64,000 nt of DNA from NCBI RefSeq assembly GCF_900215295.1, contig NZ_OCMF01000002.1:620001-684000 (forward strand). The letters are read 5' to 3'. Positions 9,744-18,580 of this stretch are shown here, one piece after another. Positions within the stretch are counted from its first letter, which is position 1; each line of letters starts with the position of its first letter. This DNA comes from Salinimicrobium sediminis. Lineage in GTDB: Bacteria; Bacteroidota; Bacteroidia; Flavobacteriales; Flavobacteriaceae. The notes under the pieces were generated by a model. The model was not told the origin of the DNA and searched no databases. It worked only from the letters and a program-made list of their open reading frames with translations. The position numbers and the translations under genes were made by a program.

Positions 9744-9761
9744 TTAGTGCAGGTTACACGG

Positions 9762-9769
9762 CAAATATA
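9762..9769 (-). promoter_or_regulatory. -7 box TATATTTG for the NHL/HYR gene
   Basis: On the minus strand this reads TATATTTG, matching the Bacteroidota -7 consensus TAnnTTTG, 18 bases before the ATG of the giant secreted protein. No good TTG element is seen at the expected distance upstream, so this is a partial promoter match only. Confidence 0.45.
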
Positions 9770-9804
9770 AGTAAGTATAACGAAGAGCCCGAAAAAGTAT
9801 TGTT

Positions 9805-9880
9805 AACATACAAATACCAGCACTTACCACAGAATACCTGCGGTAGGTGCCGGATTGGAGAAACTGAAAATTTGTATGTT
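9805..9880 (-). repeat. Long interrupted palindrome between response regulator and NHL/HYR gene
   Basis: Outer arms 9805-9815 and 9870-9880 are a perfect 11-bp inverted repeat. Inside, 9817-9832 and 9838-9853 form a 16-bp stem around a 5-base loop, with 13 Watson-Crick pairs, two G-U pairs and one mismatch when read as minus-strand RNA. A run of five T on the minus strand follows at 9796-9792. It begins at the stop codon of the response regulator. It could be a transcription terminator or a small mobile/REP-like palindrome. Confidence 0.6.
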
Positions 9881-10602
9881 TAGCTTTGCGCTTCTTCTTT
9901 GTTTCTTATCACTAATCTAAATCCTTCTCCATGAATGTTCAGGATCTCCACGTTCTCGTCCTTTTTAAGGTACTTACGCAACTTGGCGATATAAACATCC
10001 ATACTTCGGGATGTGAAATAATTATCATCTCTCCAGATCTTGGTTAGCGCAAGTTCCCTTGGCATAAGATCGTTTTCATGAAGCGCTAATAATCTCAGCA
10101 ATTCATTTTCTTTAGGAGATAATTTTGACGGCTCCTCATCTCTAAAGGTAAGGAATCGAAGTTTTGAGTTGAGGTGGAAATCTCCTATCTGGAACTCAAA
10201 TTGCTTGCTGTCGGCAACGCTATCTGTAGCTTTACGCTGCATGATGGCCTTGATCTTCATAAGCAATACTTCACTGTCAAAAGGTTTATTCAGGTAATCA
10301 TCTGCCCCTACTTTATATCCTTTCAAGACATCTTCTTTCATCGCTTTTGCGGTAAGGAAGATGATAGGGATTTCTTCATTCTTTTCCCTTATCTCTTTAG
10401 CAAGGGTGAATCCATCTTTATAAGGCATCATAACATCCAGAATACAAAGATCAAAATCATCTTTTTTAAACTTTTCGAATCCTTCCATTCCGTTTTTGGC
10501 ATGAGTAACCTCATAGTCATTCATTGCCAGGTAATCCTTGAGTACCGTTCCAAAGTTCGGATCGTCTTCGACTAGTAAAATCTTCTTATTTTCAGTTTCC
10601 AT
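9880..10602 (-). CDS. OmpR-family response regulator
   Basis: 240 residues. The N-terminal receiver domain has the acidic pair in LLVEDDPNFG, the phospho-acceptor Asp in DLCILDVMMPYKDG, the conserved Thr in IIFLTAK and Lys in DDYLNKPF. The C-terminal half is a winged-helix DNA-binding domain (LSPKENELLRLLALHENDL; SRSMDVYIAKLRKYLK). It lies 3 bases downstream of its sensor kinase. The pair resembles RprXY of Bacteroides in length and order, but the target genes are not evident. No promoter of its own is seen. Confidence 0.94.
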   Translation of the reverse strand: METENKKILLVEDDPNFGTVLKDYLAMNDYEVTHAKNGMEGFEKFKKDDFDLCILDVMMPYKDGFTLAKEIREKNEEIPIIFLTAKAMKEDVLKGYKVGADDYLNKPFDSEVLLMKIKAIMQRKATDSVADSKQFEFQIGDFHLNSKLRFLTFRDEEPSKLSPKENELLRLLALHENDLMPRELALTKIWRDDNYFTSRSMDVYIAKLRKYLKKDENVEILNIHGEGFRLVIRNKEEAQS

Positions 10603-10605
10603 AAA

Positions 10606-12177
10606 TTAAGATATTAGTGGTAGTTTAATTATAAATGTACTTCCTTTTCCTTTCTCACTCTCCACAGAAATTTGTCCGTGGTGGTCATCGAGGATTCGCT
10701 TTGCATAGGCAAGTCCAAGGCCATGGCCTTTGACGTTGTGAATATCTCCTGTATGCTCGCGATAAAATTTTTCAAATATTTTTTTCTGAACAGGTTTGCT
10801 CATTCCGCTTCCCTGATCTCTGATTTTCATCACAATATAATTCTTGACATTCTCTGTATAAATATCAATTTTCGGCTTTTCCGGTGAATACTTAACGGCA
10901 TTATCCAGAATATTTACGATCACGTTTGTAAAATGGGTACTATTCGCCAAAATCGAAGATCTTAATGCTCCAAAATGGGTCTGAATATAGCCTTCTCTGT
11001 CTTCTACGATCAATTCCACGTGTGCCATAGCCTCTTCAATGATCTCATGAAGGTCAAGGCGTTCCTTTTTAAGATCCAGCTCATTCTTTTCCAGCCTAGA
11101 GATACGTAGAACATTCTCTACCTGTGCATGCATTCTTTTATTCTCATCCCTGATCAATTGATGATAATAAGCCACTTTTTCAGGTTGGTTCTGTACTTTC
11201 GGATTTTTTATCGCGTCAAGGGCCAGATTAATAGTAGCTATTGGTGTCTTGAATTCGTGAGTCATATTATTGATAAAATCAGTCTTGATCTCTGAGATCT
11301 GTCGTTGCCGGATCAACTGACTCAGTGCACTCGAGTAAGCAATTACGATGATGAGCGTAAAAATAATAGACAAGGCAGCCATTAAAGTAATGGAGGATAA
11401 AACAACCTGCTTTTTCTCTGTAAAATTCACGAATAACTGATAGTTATTCATGTCATTTCCCGACGAAAACAACGGCACCCTATAGGTAGTCTTGGCATTC
11501 AGCTCAAAATTGTCTGACCGCACCTTGGTAGCCAGTCCATTTCCATAGACCCCATATTCGAAAGAAGTATGCATCCCACGGTTTGCCAGCTCCTTTTGTA
11601 TCAACTCTTCAAGGAGCGGTTGGGACATCCTTTCATGAATAGGTTTTCTACTGGTGTACTCATTCACGGTAGAACGTATGAACTCCTTCTCCACATCTTT
11701 CATTCGAAAGATACGGTTGATCCTGCCCGATGTGGCTAAAGAATTATTGTTCAGGCTGTCGTTCTTCACCAGGGTGGATACTTTTTTATTTATTAGCTTT
11801 TGAAATTGAAGCGTGTCTATAGATGCATCCAGAAAAGCTGTGGAGAGTTCATAATCCTCCTCCAACACCCCGTGTGCATAAACATAGAGACTATCTGCAA
11901 TGTCCTCTTCCTGTCCATCGAAGATCTCGCTCATCATAGCACTGTCGGGTTCTGCACCCAAACTGTCTACCAATTCCTGCATTGCGAAGTAGTAAGTCTC
12001 TAATTCATTATTCTCAATCTCTGCAGCTACTCTTCGCAGTATCTGTTTAGCATTAAAAGAAAACTGTTCTTCCTTGCTCTCTACTGTATTTTTGATCCAA
12101 AATCCCTGAACAAATATAATTCCTATTAAAGAGAGGCTCATGAGAACCACCAAAAGAAAAAATATCTTTTTGTTCAT
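10606..12177 (-). CDS. Membrane sensor histidine kinase (partner of the OmpR regulator)
   Basis: 523 residues. Membrane segment at about 5-26, then a large 230-residue periplasmic region, then a second membrane segment at about 262-285. The HisKA box FINNMTHEFKTPIATINLAL contains the phospho-accepting His. The catalytic ATPase domain shows the N box (NILDNAVKYSP), G1 (IRDQGSGMS) and G2 (GHGLGLAYAKRIL). No HAMP domain is obvious between the second membrane segment and the HisKA box. The periplasmic sensing region matches no family I can name. It forms an operon with the response regulator. Signal unknown. Confidence 0.93.
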   Translation of the reverse strand: MNKKIFFLLVVLMSLSLIGIIFVQGFWIKNTVESKEEQFSFNAKQILRRVAAEIENNELETYYFAMQELVDSLGAEPDSAMMSEIFDGQEEDIADSLYVYAHGVLEEDYELSTAFLDASIDTLQFQKLINKKVSTLVKNDSLNNNSLATSGRINRIFRMKDVEKEFIRSTVNEYTSRKPIHERMSQPLLEELIQKELANRGMHTSFEYGVYGNGLATKVRSDNFELNAKTTYRVPLFSSGNDMNNYQLFVNFTEKKQVVLSSITLMAALSIIFTLIIVIAYSSALSQLIRQRQISEIKTDFINNMTHEFKTPIATINLALDAIKNPKVQNQPEKVAYYHQLIRDENKRMHAQVENVLRISRLEKNELDLKKERLDLHEIIEEAMAHVELIVEDREGYIQTHFGALRSSILANSTHFTNVIVNILDNAVKYSPEKPKIDIYTENVKNYIVMKIRDQGSGMSKPVQKKIFEKFYREHTGDIHNVKGHGLGLAYAKRILDDHHGQISVESEKGKGSTFIIKLPLIS

Positions 12178-12250
12178 ATCCTCAAAAGTATGATTTTAAC
12201 ATTTAGCCAAATAAGCATTTAACCAAAAGTTAACAAACAGAACCCTTTAT

Positions 12251-12835
12251 TTACGCGCTATTGAGCAGGTTTTCATGTAGTTGACATACCATTTTACGGG
12301 TTGTGGAGAGGTCAATATTTTCAATAATGAAATCGGCTAATCCTTTCTTTTTTTCATCACTCCATTGATGAGCCATTCGTGCTTCTATTTCTTCAAGGCT
12401 GGAATTGTCCCGTTTTTTTAAGCGTTTTAATTTTTCTTCAAGAGGAGCTGTAACAAGAAGATTAAAATCACACTTTTTATAGCCGCCTTTTTCAAACAGG
12501 ATAGCAGCTTCATAAACTACATAAGGCGAATTTTGTTGCTGCTTCCAGTACTCAAAATTTCTGGCTACGGCTGGGTGAATAATACTATTCAATTGTTCCA
12601 GTTTTTCTTTATCCCCAAAAACACGGGATGCGATAAACTTTCGGTCCGGAACATTGTCATGATAGGCCTGCTCTCCAAAAAGGGCAATAATGCTTTGTCT
12701 TACCTCCCTATCTTTTTCCATAAGGTTTTTAGCCTCTGTATCGGCTATATACACAGGAATTCCCAGCTCCTTAAAAAATCCTGCAACAGTGGTCTTCCCG
12801 CTACCCATCCCCCCTGTAAGTCCCAACACTTTCAT
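12251..12835 (-). CDS. coaE: Dephospho-CoA kinase
   Basis: 194 residues, standard length. CoaE phosphorylates the 3'-hydroxyl of the ribose of dephospho-CoA, the last step of coenzyme A synthesis. The P-loop LTGGMGSGKTTVA is at the N-terminus and VYIADTEAK supplies the conserved Asp. LKRLKKRDNSSLEEIEARM fits the lid region. Its start overlaps the stop of the upstream YbbR gene by four bases, so it is translationally coupled to the YbbR/glycosyltransferase pair. coaBC, an earlier CoA step, lies about 6 kb away in this window. Confidence 0.96.
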   Translation of the reverse strand: MKVLGLTGGMGSGKTTVAGFFKELGIPVYIADTEAKNLMEKDREVRQSIIALFGEQAYHDNVPDRKFIASRVFGDKEKLEQLNSIIHPAVARNFEYWKQQQNSPYVVYEAAILFEKGGYKKCDFNLLVTAPLEEKLKRLKKRDNSSLEEIEARMAHQWSDEKKKGLADFIIENIDLSTTRKMVCQLHENLLNSA

Positions 12836-13791
12836 TTCTTGATGATGAACTGGATCCGCTTTTCGCTGAGGCGGATATTGGAAGTGAATTCCGGTTTTTC
12901 AACTACTTCAGGAATTAGGAAATCCTGATTCTCTCTTACATTTTTGAAGTTCGCCACCACCCTGAAATCTGCAGCCGTCACCTTATTAAAATCGGTAAGA
13001 TTCACCTGGAAGAACAAGACGCTTTCCTTCGGAAATATCACCACATTCAAGTCTTCGGGAACATTAATGAGTTCGATAGGCACCTGCAGCTTACCTTCTG
13101 TAAATTTCTCTACATTAAGCCGGTAATTTGCTCTCCTCGAATAGAGAGTAACTTTGGGAAGTGCGGTGGTGTCTAATAATACCGAACCTAACAGATCTTT
13201 TTTGACATCCGTAAAAGTTACCGGAAAGGTCTTAATTGCTGAAAGCGTGTCCAGAATATTATCAGGACCGCTTACCCTCACCGAGTCTGGTTCTACCCGC
13301 AGCTCTTCTACAGCCGAATATCCCGCTGCAAATTCAACTTCGATCCTGGAAACGACGGGCAATGTTTTTTCCTTTTTTTGCTCATAAGCAATAACCAGCG
13401 CATCCTTCACAAAACTATTATCGTCAAAATTGATGTTAAGTTGCTCAAGGATCTGTGACCGGTTTTCATCGATGACATAGACCAACTGCCCATTTTGATC
13501 ATTCGCGCGCGAAACATCCACATTAAGTGTAGGCGGAAAAAGTGAAAACCAGGCAATTCTAAATCCATTTTCCTGCATTTTCAGCTGAATGTTCTCAGGA
13601 TTGTCCTCCTTTAAAAGTTTATCTGGTGGCACATTTATATAGCGAACCGGAATAGTTAATATCTCGTTGTACTGCTTTGAAAACTGAACAAAGATCCAGA
13701 TCACTATGGCGAAGATCAGGAAGAACAAAAAGGAATTGATATCGGTTTTCCTGAACCTGGTCTTGGTGACTGATTTTACTTTTTTAAGCAT
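12832..13791 (-). CDS. YbbR-like domain protein, single membrane anchor
   Basis: 319 residues. A positively charged N-terminus precedes one membrane segment (about 20-38, FLFFLIFAIVIWIFVQF), so most of the chain is periplasmic. The rest holds repeated YbbR-type beta modules, seen in phrases such as VEPDSVRVSGPDNILDTL. YbbR proteins in other phyla regulate the diadenylate cyclase CdaA, but no cdaA is adjacent here. It overlaps coaE by 4 bases and the glycosyltransferase by 8, so the three form one operon. Function in Bacteroidota is unknown. Confidence 0.85.
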   Translation of the reverse strand: MLKKVKSVTKTRFRKTDINSFLFFLIFAIVIWIFVQFSKQYNEILTIPVRYINVPPDKLLKEDNPENIQLKMQENGFRIAWFSLFPPTLNVDVSRANDQNGQLVYVIDENRSQILEQLNINFDDNSFVKDALVIAYEQKKEKTLPVVSRIEVEFAAGYSAVEELRVEPDSVRVSGPDNILDTLSAIKTFPVTFTDVKKDLLGSVLLDTTALPKVTLYSRRANYRLNVEKFTEGKLQVPIELINVPEDLNVVIFPKESVLFFQVNLTDFNKVTAADFRVVANFKNVRENQDFLIPEVVEKPEFTSNIRLSEKRIQFIIKK

Positions 13792-14791
13792 TTTTGAAGA
13801 ATAGCTGCGGAAACTGCTTTTCCGGCTCCGCGTTTAGAATTCTAAGATAGCAGGTTGCCTTACAGAAACCAAACCCGTATCCTAAAAATTGCACCAGTAC
13901 CGCTCCTACGGAAAGCAGAGCGATCATCAGGTCCTTGTTCAGGTAAAGAGAATGGAGAAACAATATGAAAAAGTAGCACACGTAAAGCCAAAGCAACCAG
14001 TACCCTCCAAAAATGGCAAAAAGGACAGCTGTTATTAATCCAAGGCTAAAGATCGAGGGAAACCAGTAAGTGATCTTAGCCGATTGCGGATGCCATTTAT
14101 TCAGGATAGGTCTTACCATTCCGAATTTTTTGACCTGAGTGTAAAATTTTTGCCAGTCAATACGTCGCTTGTGGTAGACAAAAGCCTCAGGAAATAACCG
14201 GGTTGAAAAATGCCCTTTTTGAAGCCTTAGTGCCAAATCGGGATCTTCCCCCGGATGAATCCTTCCGAAGCCATTAGTTGCCAAAAAAGCCTTTTTGGAC
14301 AAGCCCATATTAAAGCTGCGAGGCTGGAATTTACCCAGCATTTTCTTGCCGCCACGAATTCCACCGGTAGTGAGAAAAGAGGTCATGGCATAATTAATTG
14401 CCTTCTGCAAATCGCTGAATCCTTCATGAGCTGCATCGGGACCGCCAAAGCAATGGACGAAATCTTCCCGCAGTTCTTTATCAACTTCGGCTAAATACTG
14501 CGGCGGCAGGATAACGTCACTGTCCAGGATCAAAAAGTAGTTTCCGGTCGCTTTTTTCATTCCGAAATTTCGGGAATCTCCGGGACCGGAATTTGGCTTA
14601 TAAAAATAGCTGATATTCAGGCGACCGGTGAAATCCAACACCACCTCTTCCGAAGGAACAGTAGAACCATCCTCAATGATCACCACCTCAAAAGGGTGAT
14701 TATAATCAAGCTTTTGCATGCTCTCCAGCAGCTCCCTTATCTCCCCGGGACGGTTGTAAACAGGAATAATGAACGAAAAGGAAAGCTCCAT
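13784..14791 (-). CDS. Family 2 glycosyltransferase with C-terminal membrane segments
   Basis: 335 residues. The GT-A fold N-terminus is clear: FIIPVYNRPGEIRELLESM, VVIIEDGS, then YFLILDSDVILP, whose DSD is the metal-binding DXD motif. GEDPDLALRLQ holds the acidic residues near the catalytic base. From about residue 240 there are two or three hydrophobic segments, so it is probably attached to the inner membrane. It is the first gene of the GT/YbbR/coaE operon. The sugar donor and acceptor cannot be told from sequence; lipid-linked or envelope glycan work is an inference. Confidence 0.9.
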   Translation of the reverse strand: MELSFSFIIPVYNRPGEIRELLESMQKLDYNHPFEVVIIEDGSTVPSEEVVLDFTGRLNISYFYKPNSGPGDSRNFGMKKATGNYFLILDSDVILPPQYLAEVDKELREDFVHCFGGPDAAHEGFSDLQKAINYAMTSFLTTGGIRGGKKMLGKFQPRSFNMGLSKKAFLATNGFGRIHPGEDPDLALRLQKGHFSTRLFPEAFVYHKRRIDWQKFYTQVKKFGMVRPILNKWHPQSAKITYWFPSIFSLGLITAVLFAIFGGYWLLWLYVCYFFILFLHSLYLNKDLMIALLSVGAVLVQFLGYGFGFCKATCYLRILNAEPEKQFPQLFFKNA

Positions 14792-14819
14792 GGCACAAAT
14801 GTATTAAAGAATAAGATGC

Positions 14820-14857
14820 AAAAATAAAAGGCCCCAAAAATGATATTTTTGAGACCT
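14820..14857 (-). terminator. Intrinsic terminator after fabI
   Basis: Read on the minus strand, 14857-14846 pairs with 14840-14829 over 12 positions (two G-U pairs) around a 5-base loop, followed by a T-rich tract at 14828-14820. It sits 29 bases after the fabI stop and separates fabI from the glycosyltransferase operon. Confidence 0.75.
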
Positions 14858-14885
14858 CTCACCTATAGAAATTTGAACTAGCTTA

Positions 14886-15707
14886 CTATTCTTTTCCCTT
14901 GATAAATGCTTCCATTACCTGCTGGCTCACTCCCATATTGGAGAAACCGCCGTCATTGAAGAGATTTTGAAGGGTTACGCGTTTTGTAAGATCCGAGAAC
15001 ATAGCTACGATATAATTGGCGCAGTCCATTCCCGTTGCATTTCCAAGCGGCGACATCTCATCTGCATAGGCGATAAATCCGTCGAAACCTTTTACCCCTG
15101 TACCTGCAGTTGTAGGTGTCGGGGACTGGGAAATGGTATTTACTCTTACTTTTTTCTCCTTTCCGAAGAAATACCCGAAACTGCGGGCAATTGACTCAAG
15201 ATATGCTTTATTGTCGGCCATATCATTATAATCTGGAAACACCTTTTGGGCAGCGATATAAGAAAGTGCCATTATACTTCCCCACTCGTTCATCGCATCC
15301 TTTTTATATAGGCTCTGCATGGTCTTGTGAAAAGAAACAGCCGAAACATCCCATCCCTTGGCTGTATAATCATAATTCATGTTGGTATAATGATTCCCTT
15401 TTCGCACATTGACCGACATTCCTATCGAATGCAGGACAAAATCCAGTTTTCCATCAAGGATCTCCATGGCTTTTTCTACCAGGTTGTCAAGATCTTCTAC
15501 ACTTGTAGCATCTGCAGGAATGATCTCTGCATTTGTTTTTTCAGCAAGTTCTTTGATATTCCCCATTCTCATGGCGATAGGTGCGTTGGTAAGGACAAAT
15601 TGCCCTCCTTCTTCATGCACTCTCAAAGCTGTTTTCCAGGCGATAGAATTCTCATCCAGGGCTCCAAAAATGATCCCTTTTTTTCCTTTAAGTAGATTAT
15701 ATGACAT
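14886..15707 (-). CDS. fabI: Enoyl-[acyl-carrier-protein] reductase, NADH type
   Basis: 273 residues. FabI performs the last reduction of each fatty-acid elongation round. This is an atypical short-chain reductase: the cofactor-binding start is GKKGIIFGALDENSIAW, and the active-site Tyr and Lys are spaced by six residues in PDYNDMADNKAYLE. VNTISQSPTPTTAGTGV and the DANYIVAMF-like tail (here DCANYIVAMFSDL) also match. It is separated from recN upstream by only 49 bases but has its own terminator. It is the likely sole enoyl reductase seen here and the classic target of triclosan-type inhibitors. Confidence 0.96.
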   Translation of the reverse strand: MSYNLLKGKKGIIFGALDENSIAWKTALRVHEEGGQFVLTNAPIAMRMGNIKELAEKTNAEIIPADATSVEDLDNLVEKAMEILDGKLDFVLHSIGMSVNVRKGNHYTNMNYDYTAKGWDVSAVSFHKTMQSLYKKDAMNEWGSIMALSYIAAQKVFPDYNDMADNKAYLESIARSFGYFFGKEKKVRVNTISQSPTPTTAGTGVKGFDGFIAYADEMSPLGNATGMDCANYIVAMFSDLTKRVTLQNLFNDGGFSNMGVSQQVMEAFIKGKE

Positions 15708-15756
15708 GGTTTGGTTTTATAGTGTTTGTTAAGCGGGTAAATATAAGAAACATCTT

Positions 15757-17409
15757 TTAATTCAATAGTGCTTTAGCATGTGCCACGGCAGATTCACTGA
15801 TGTTTTTCCCGCCAAGCATCATCGCGAGTTCCTCAATTCTTGCTTCCCCCTGCAATTCTCTAATATTAGTAATTGTGCTGGTCGCTGCATCTTCCTTATA
15901 TATCTTGAAATGCCTGTCCCCTTTTCCTGCAATCTGCGGAAGATGGGTGATCGCAATCACCTGCATGTTTTTCCCCATTTTTTGAAGGATACCGGCCATT
16001 TTCTGTGCGATATCTCCTGAAACCCCTGTATCGATCTCGTCAAAAATGATGGTTGGCAAATTGCTATAGGTCGCAAGTATACTTTTTACCGCCAGCATGA
16101 TCCTGGAAAGTTCCCCGCCAGATGCTGCTTTTTTAATATCATTAAAACTGCCGCCTTTGTTTGCCGCCAGCAACCAGGTAAGTTTATCCTGCCCGTTGCT
16201 GAAGAATTCCTTTTGCTGCTCCAGCTCTATCTTTAAAGTAGCATTCGGCATTCCCAGGTCTTCCAGGATGGTCTGAACTTCATTTATAAACTTCGGAATA
16301 ATGCTTTTCCTGGAGGCATGTATTTCTGAGGCTATTTTGTGAAGCTCTTCTTTCTTCTCAAAAATGGCTTTTTCTGAACGAGCTATTTCTTCATCGGCAT
16401 TTTCTGAAACCGATATCTTTTGCGCCAGCTCCTCCTGAATCTGCTTTAGCTCATCAACAGTAGCAACATTGTGTTTCTTTTGAAGGTTGTATAAAACCTG
16501 AAGCCTGGAATTTACCTCCTCGAGCTCGGCCGGATTCGCCTCCACTTTGTCTAAAGCCGATTCCAGTTCTGTAGCGATATCATCAATTTCAATATTGACG
16601 CTTTGCAGGCGCTCGAACAGTTGATAATAATTCGAAGATATTCCTGAAATTCTCTGCAGGTTATTTTTAGCTTCCCGTAAAGAAGCCGCTGCCCCTATTT
16701 CTTCCTGCTGAATGTTATTGATCGCACTTCCCAATTGCTCGGTAAGTTGTTCGACATTGCTCAATTCTTCATAGCGCTCCTCCAGCTCCTCCTGCATTCC
16801 GGTGGTGAGCTTTGCCTGCTGCAGTTCGGTGTGGAGAAAGAGGTTGTAATCGTATTCCTTTGTGGCCTGCGCCTGCTCTTCTTTTAGCTCTAATAATTGC
16901 TTCTGAAGTTTTTTAAGCTGCTGCAATCCCGCCTGATATTCCTTTAACTTTCCTGCATTTTTGGCAAGAGAGTCGATCACAAGGAACTGATATTCGTTAT
17001 CTCCCAGGCTCAGGGTTTCATGCTGACTGTGAATATCTAACAGCCTCTCTCCAAGGACCTGTAAAGAAGAAAGATTTGCAGGAGTATCATTAATAAACGC
17101 CCTACTCTTTCCTGAAGGCAGGATCTCTCTCCTTATGATGGTCTGTTGTTCATAATCCAGGTCTTCTTCAGCAAAAAGGGATTTCAGGTCGTAAGCTGCG
17201 ATATTGAAACTTCCTTCTATTACACACTTTTTATCCTGGTCCCTTATTGCACTAAAGTCGGCACGTTTCCCAAGTAAAAGAGAAAGCGCCCCAAGCATGA
17301 TGGATTTACCCGCGCCGGTTTCCCCTGTAATAATGGTAAAGCCACTTCGAAGATCCATCTGAATGTCTTCAATAAGGGCGTAATTTTTTATAGAAAGGCT
17401 TGTAAGCAA
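15757..17409 (-). CDS. recN: DNA repair ATPase RecN
   Basis: 550 residues, normal for RecN, an SMC-like ATPase in double-strand-break repair. Walker A is GETGAGKSIMLGAL near residue 30. A central coiled-coil region (about 150-380, rich in Glu, Leu and Lys) separates the two head halves. The ABC signature GGELSRIMLAVK and Walker B PTIIFDEIDTGVSGDIA are near the C-terminus, followed by the IAITHLPQIAGKGDRHFKI stretch. It sits downstream of the porD-like gene across a 280-base spacer with degenerate repeats. No LexA-type site was recognised. Confidence 0.97.
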   Translation of the reverse strand: MLTSLSIKNYALIEDIQMDLRSGFTIITGETGAGKSIMLGALSLLLGKRADFSAIRDQDKKCVIEGSFNIAAYDLKSLFAEEDLDYEQQTIIRREILPSGKSRAFINDTPANLSSLQVLGERLLDIHSQHETLSLGDNEYQFLVIDSLAKNAGKLKEYQAGLQQLKKLQKQLLELKEEQAQATKEYDYNLFLHTELQQAKLTTGMQEELEERYEELSNVEQLTEQLGSAINNIQQEEIGAAASLREAKNNLQRISGISSNYYQLFERLQSVNIEIDDIATELESALDKVEANPAELEEVNSRLQVLYNLQKKHNVATVDELKQIQEELAQKISVSENADEEIARSEKAIFEKKEELHKIASEIHASRKSIIPKFINEVQTILEDLGMPNATLKIELEQQKEFFSNGQDKLTWLLAANKGGSFNDIKKAASGGELSRIMLAVKSILATYSNLPTIIFDEIDTGVSGDIAQKMAGILQKMGKNMQVIAITHLPQIAGKGDRHFKIYKEDAATSTITNIRELQGEARIEELAMMLGGKNISESAVAHAKALLN

Positions 17410-17689
17410 GAGGTTTTAATTTGAGTTTAAAGATAAGGGAAATTACAATTCACCTAAAGCAATTAACTAGAAGCAAATTTAAAAGAATAGAAATTGAAGC
17501 ACCAAATTACGAAAGGATTTAAAATTCAAAATTCAAGGTTCAGAATTCTATTTAGAAAATTGCATTGCCAAAGGTTTCCCGGAGATAACGCAGATCTGCA
17601 CAGATTTTTTCAACCTTAAAAGGTCTTGACTTTTGGCTCTTGAATCTTGGTTCTTTCGAAACTGATCACTGATCAACGATCACTGAATA
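17410..17689. repeat. Spacer with degenerate word-like repeats
   Basis: No gene is seen. The 280 bases hold short near-repeats: runs of AAAATTCAAAATTCAAGG type around 17520-17550, a GCAGATCTGCACAGATT segment near 17590, and three GATCACTGAT-like units at 17660-17690. The style recurs in the spacers at 32061-32231, 56640-56706 and 63386-63543. Confidence 0.5.
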
Positions 17690-18580
17690 CTAATACCTGA
17701 TATTTCCCCATTTTTCAGAGTGATTGGGTGCCATGCTATTCAATGCATCTACAACTTCTTTAATGTCAACTGAAGGTCCGCCGCTAAAGATCTGGGCAAC
17801 CTCATCGGCTTTGGCATCGAAAAAGGTACGCAGGAGCAGAGAATTAGGTCTTCGGCTGTTCATCCGGTTAAGATTAACAATGGCCGTAGCAATAGCTTTC
17901 TTTCCTTCGGCCGGGGACATGTGCATCACGTCCAGCCCGTTTCGGTGGTAATTATAAAGCGCATTGCGGTATCCCGAGTAAGTATTGGAAAGCAGGTCGG
18001 CATTTAGTTGATATCGGGAACGGTTACCATCTGTGGCTTTCCAGCCGGGATGAGAACTTTGTTGCGCAGTTCCTACAATTTGATTTGCGGTTTGAAAATA
18101 AGATGTGCCTCCCTGTTCACTAAAAGTATCGGCATCCAAACCAAGGATAGTGTATACATAAAAGCTCACCGTGGAAACCAGGTTGGAGTCGAATTGATTG
18201 GGGCTGTAACTGAATGGCTGATATTCGGTATAATCAAAAGCGAGTTGCTCATCATTAAAATTGAATACCGGGCTTACCATAGTAGAACCGTAAACAGGTC
18301 GTGAGGATTGGACCTGGATAGTGCCCGCAAAACTATTCCCGTCATAACTGGTGATATTGATGAACATACTGCAGTTAATTCTTTCGTGAGGCAGGAAATC
18401 CTTGTTGGTCCATCGGGTCTGATTGACAAATTCGGTCAGGGAATTCTGAAGCGTTTTAAAAACGGAAGCATTTGCCTGCCCCGTTTTTTCCGCACTAACC
18501 ACCACCTGACAATTAAGCTCCTGCCCTACCGCCGCCGTAGTGAACATGACCAAAAACAATACAACAAAAACTCTACTCAT
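17690..18580 (-). CDS. porD: DUF4835 family secreted protein (PorD-type, type IX secretion associated)
   Basis: 296 residues with a clear signal peptide (VFVVLFLVMFTTAAVGQEL, cut near residue 20). The body contains ITSYDGNSFAGTIQVQSSRP, YTILGLDADTFS and NALYNYHRNGLDVMH, which I recognise as the Bacteroidota family DUF4835. From memory, recent annotation calls this family PorD, a periplasmic component linked to the type IX secretion system; the name should be treated as recollection. It overlaps coaBC by 8 bases. The bamD-rpoZ-coaBC-porD-recN order is conserved among flavobacteria as far as I know, which supports a basic envelope role. Confidence 0.8.
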   Translation of the reverse strand: MSRVFVVLFLVMFTTAAVGQELNCQVVVSAEKTGQANASVFKTLQNSLTEFVNQTRWTNKDFLPHERINCSMFINITSYDGNSFAGTIQVQSSRPVYGSTMVSPVFNFNDEQLAFDYTEYQPFSYSPNQFDSNLVSTVSFYVYTILGLDADTFSEQGGTSYFQTANQIVGTAQQSSHPGWKATDGNRSRYQLNADLLSNTYSGYRNALYNYHRNGLDVMHMSPAEGKKAIATAIVNLNRMNSRRPNSLLLRTFFDAKADEVAQIFSGGPSVDIKEVVDALNSMAPNHSEKWGNIRY

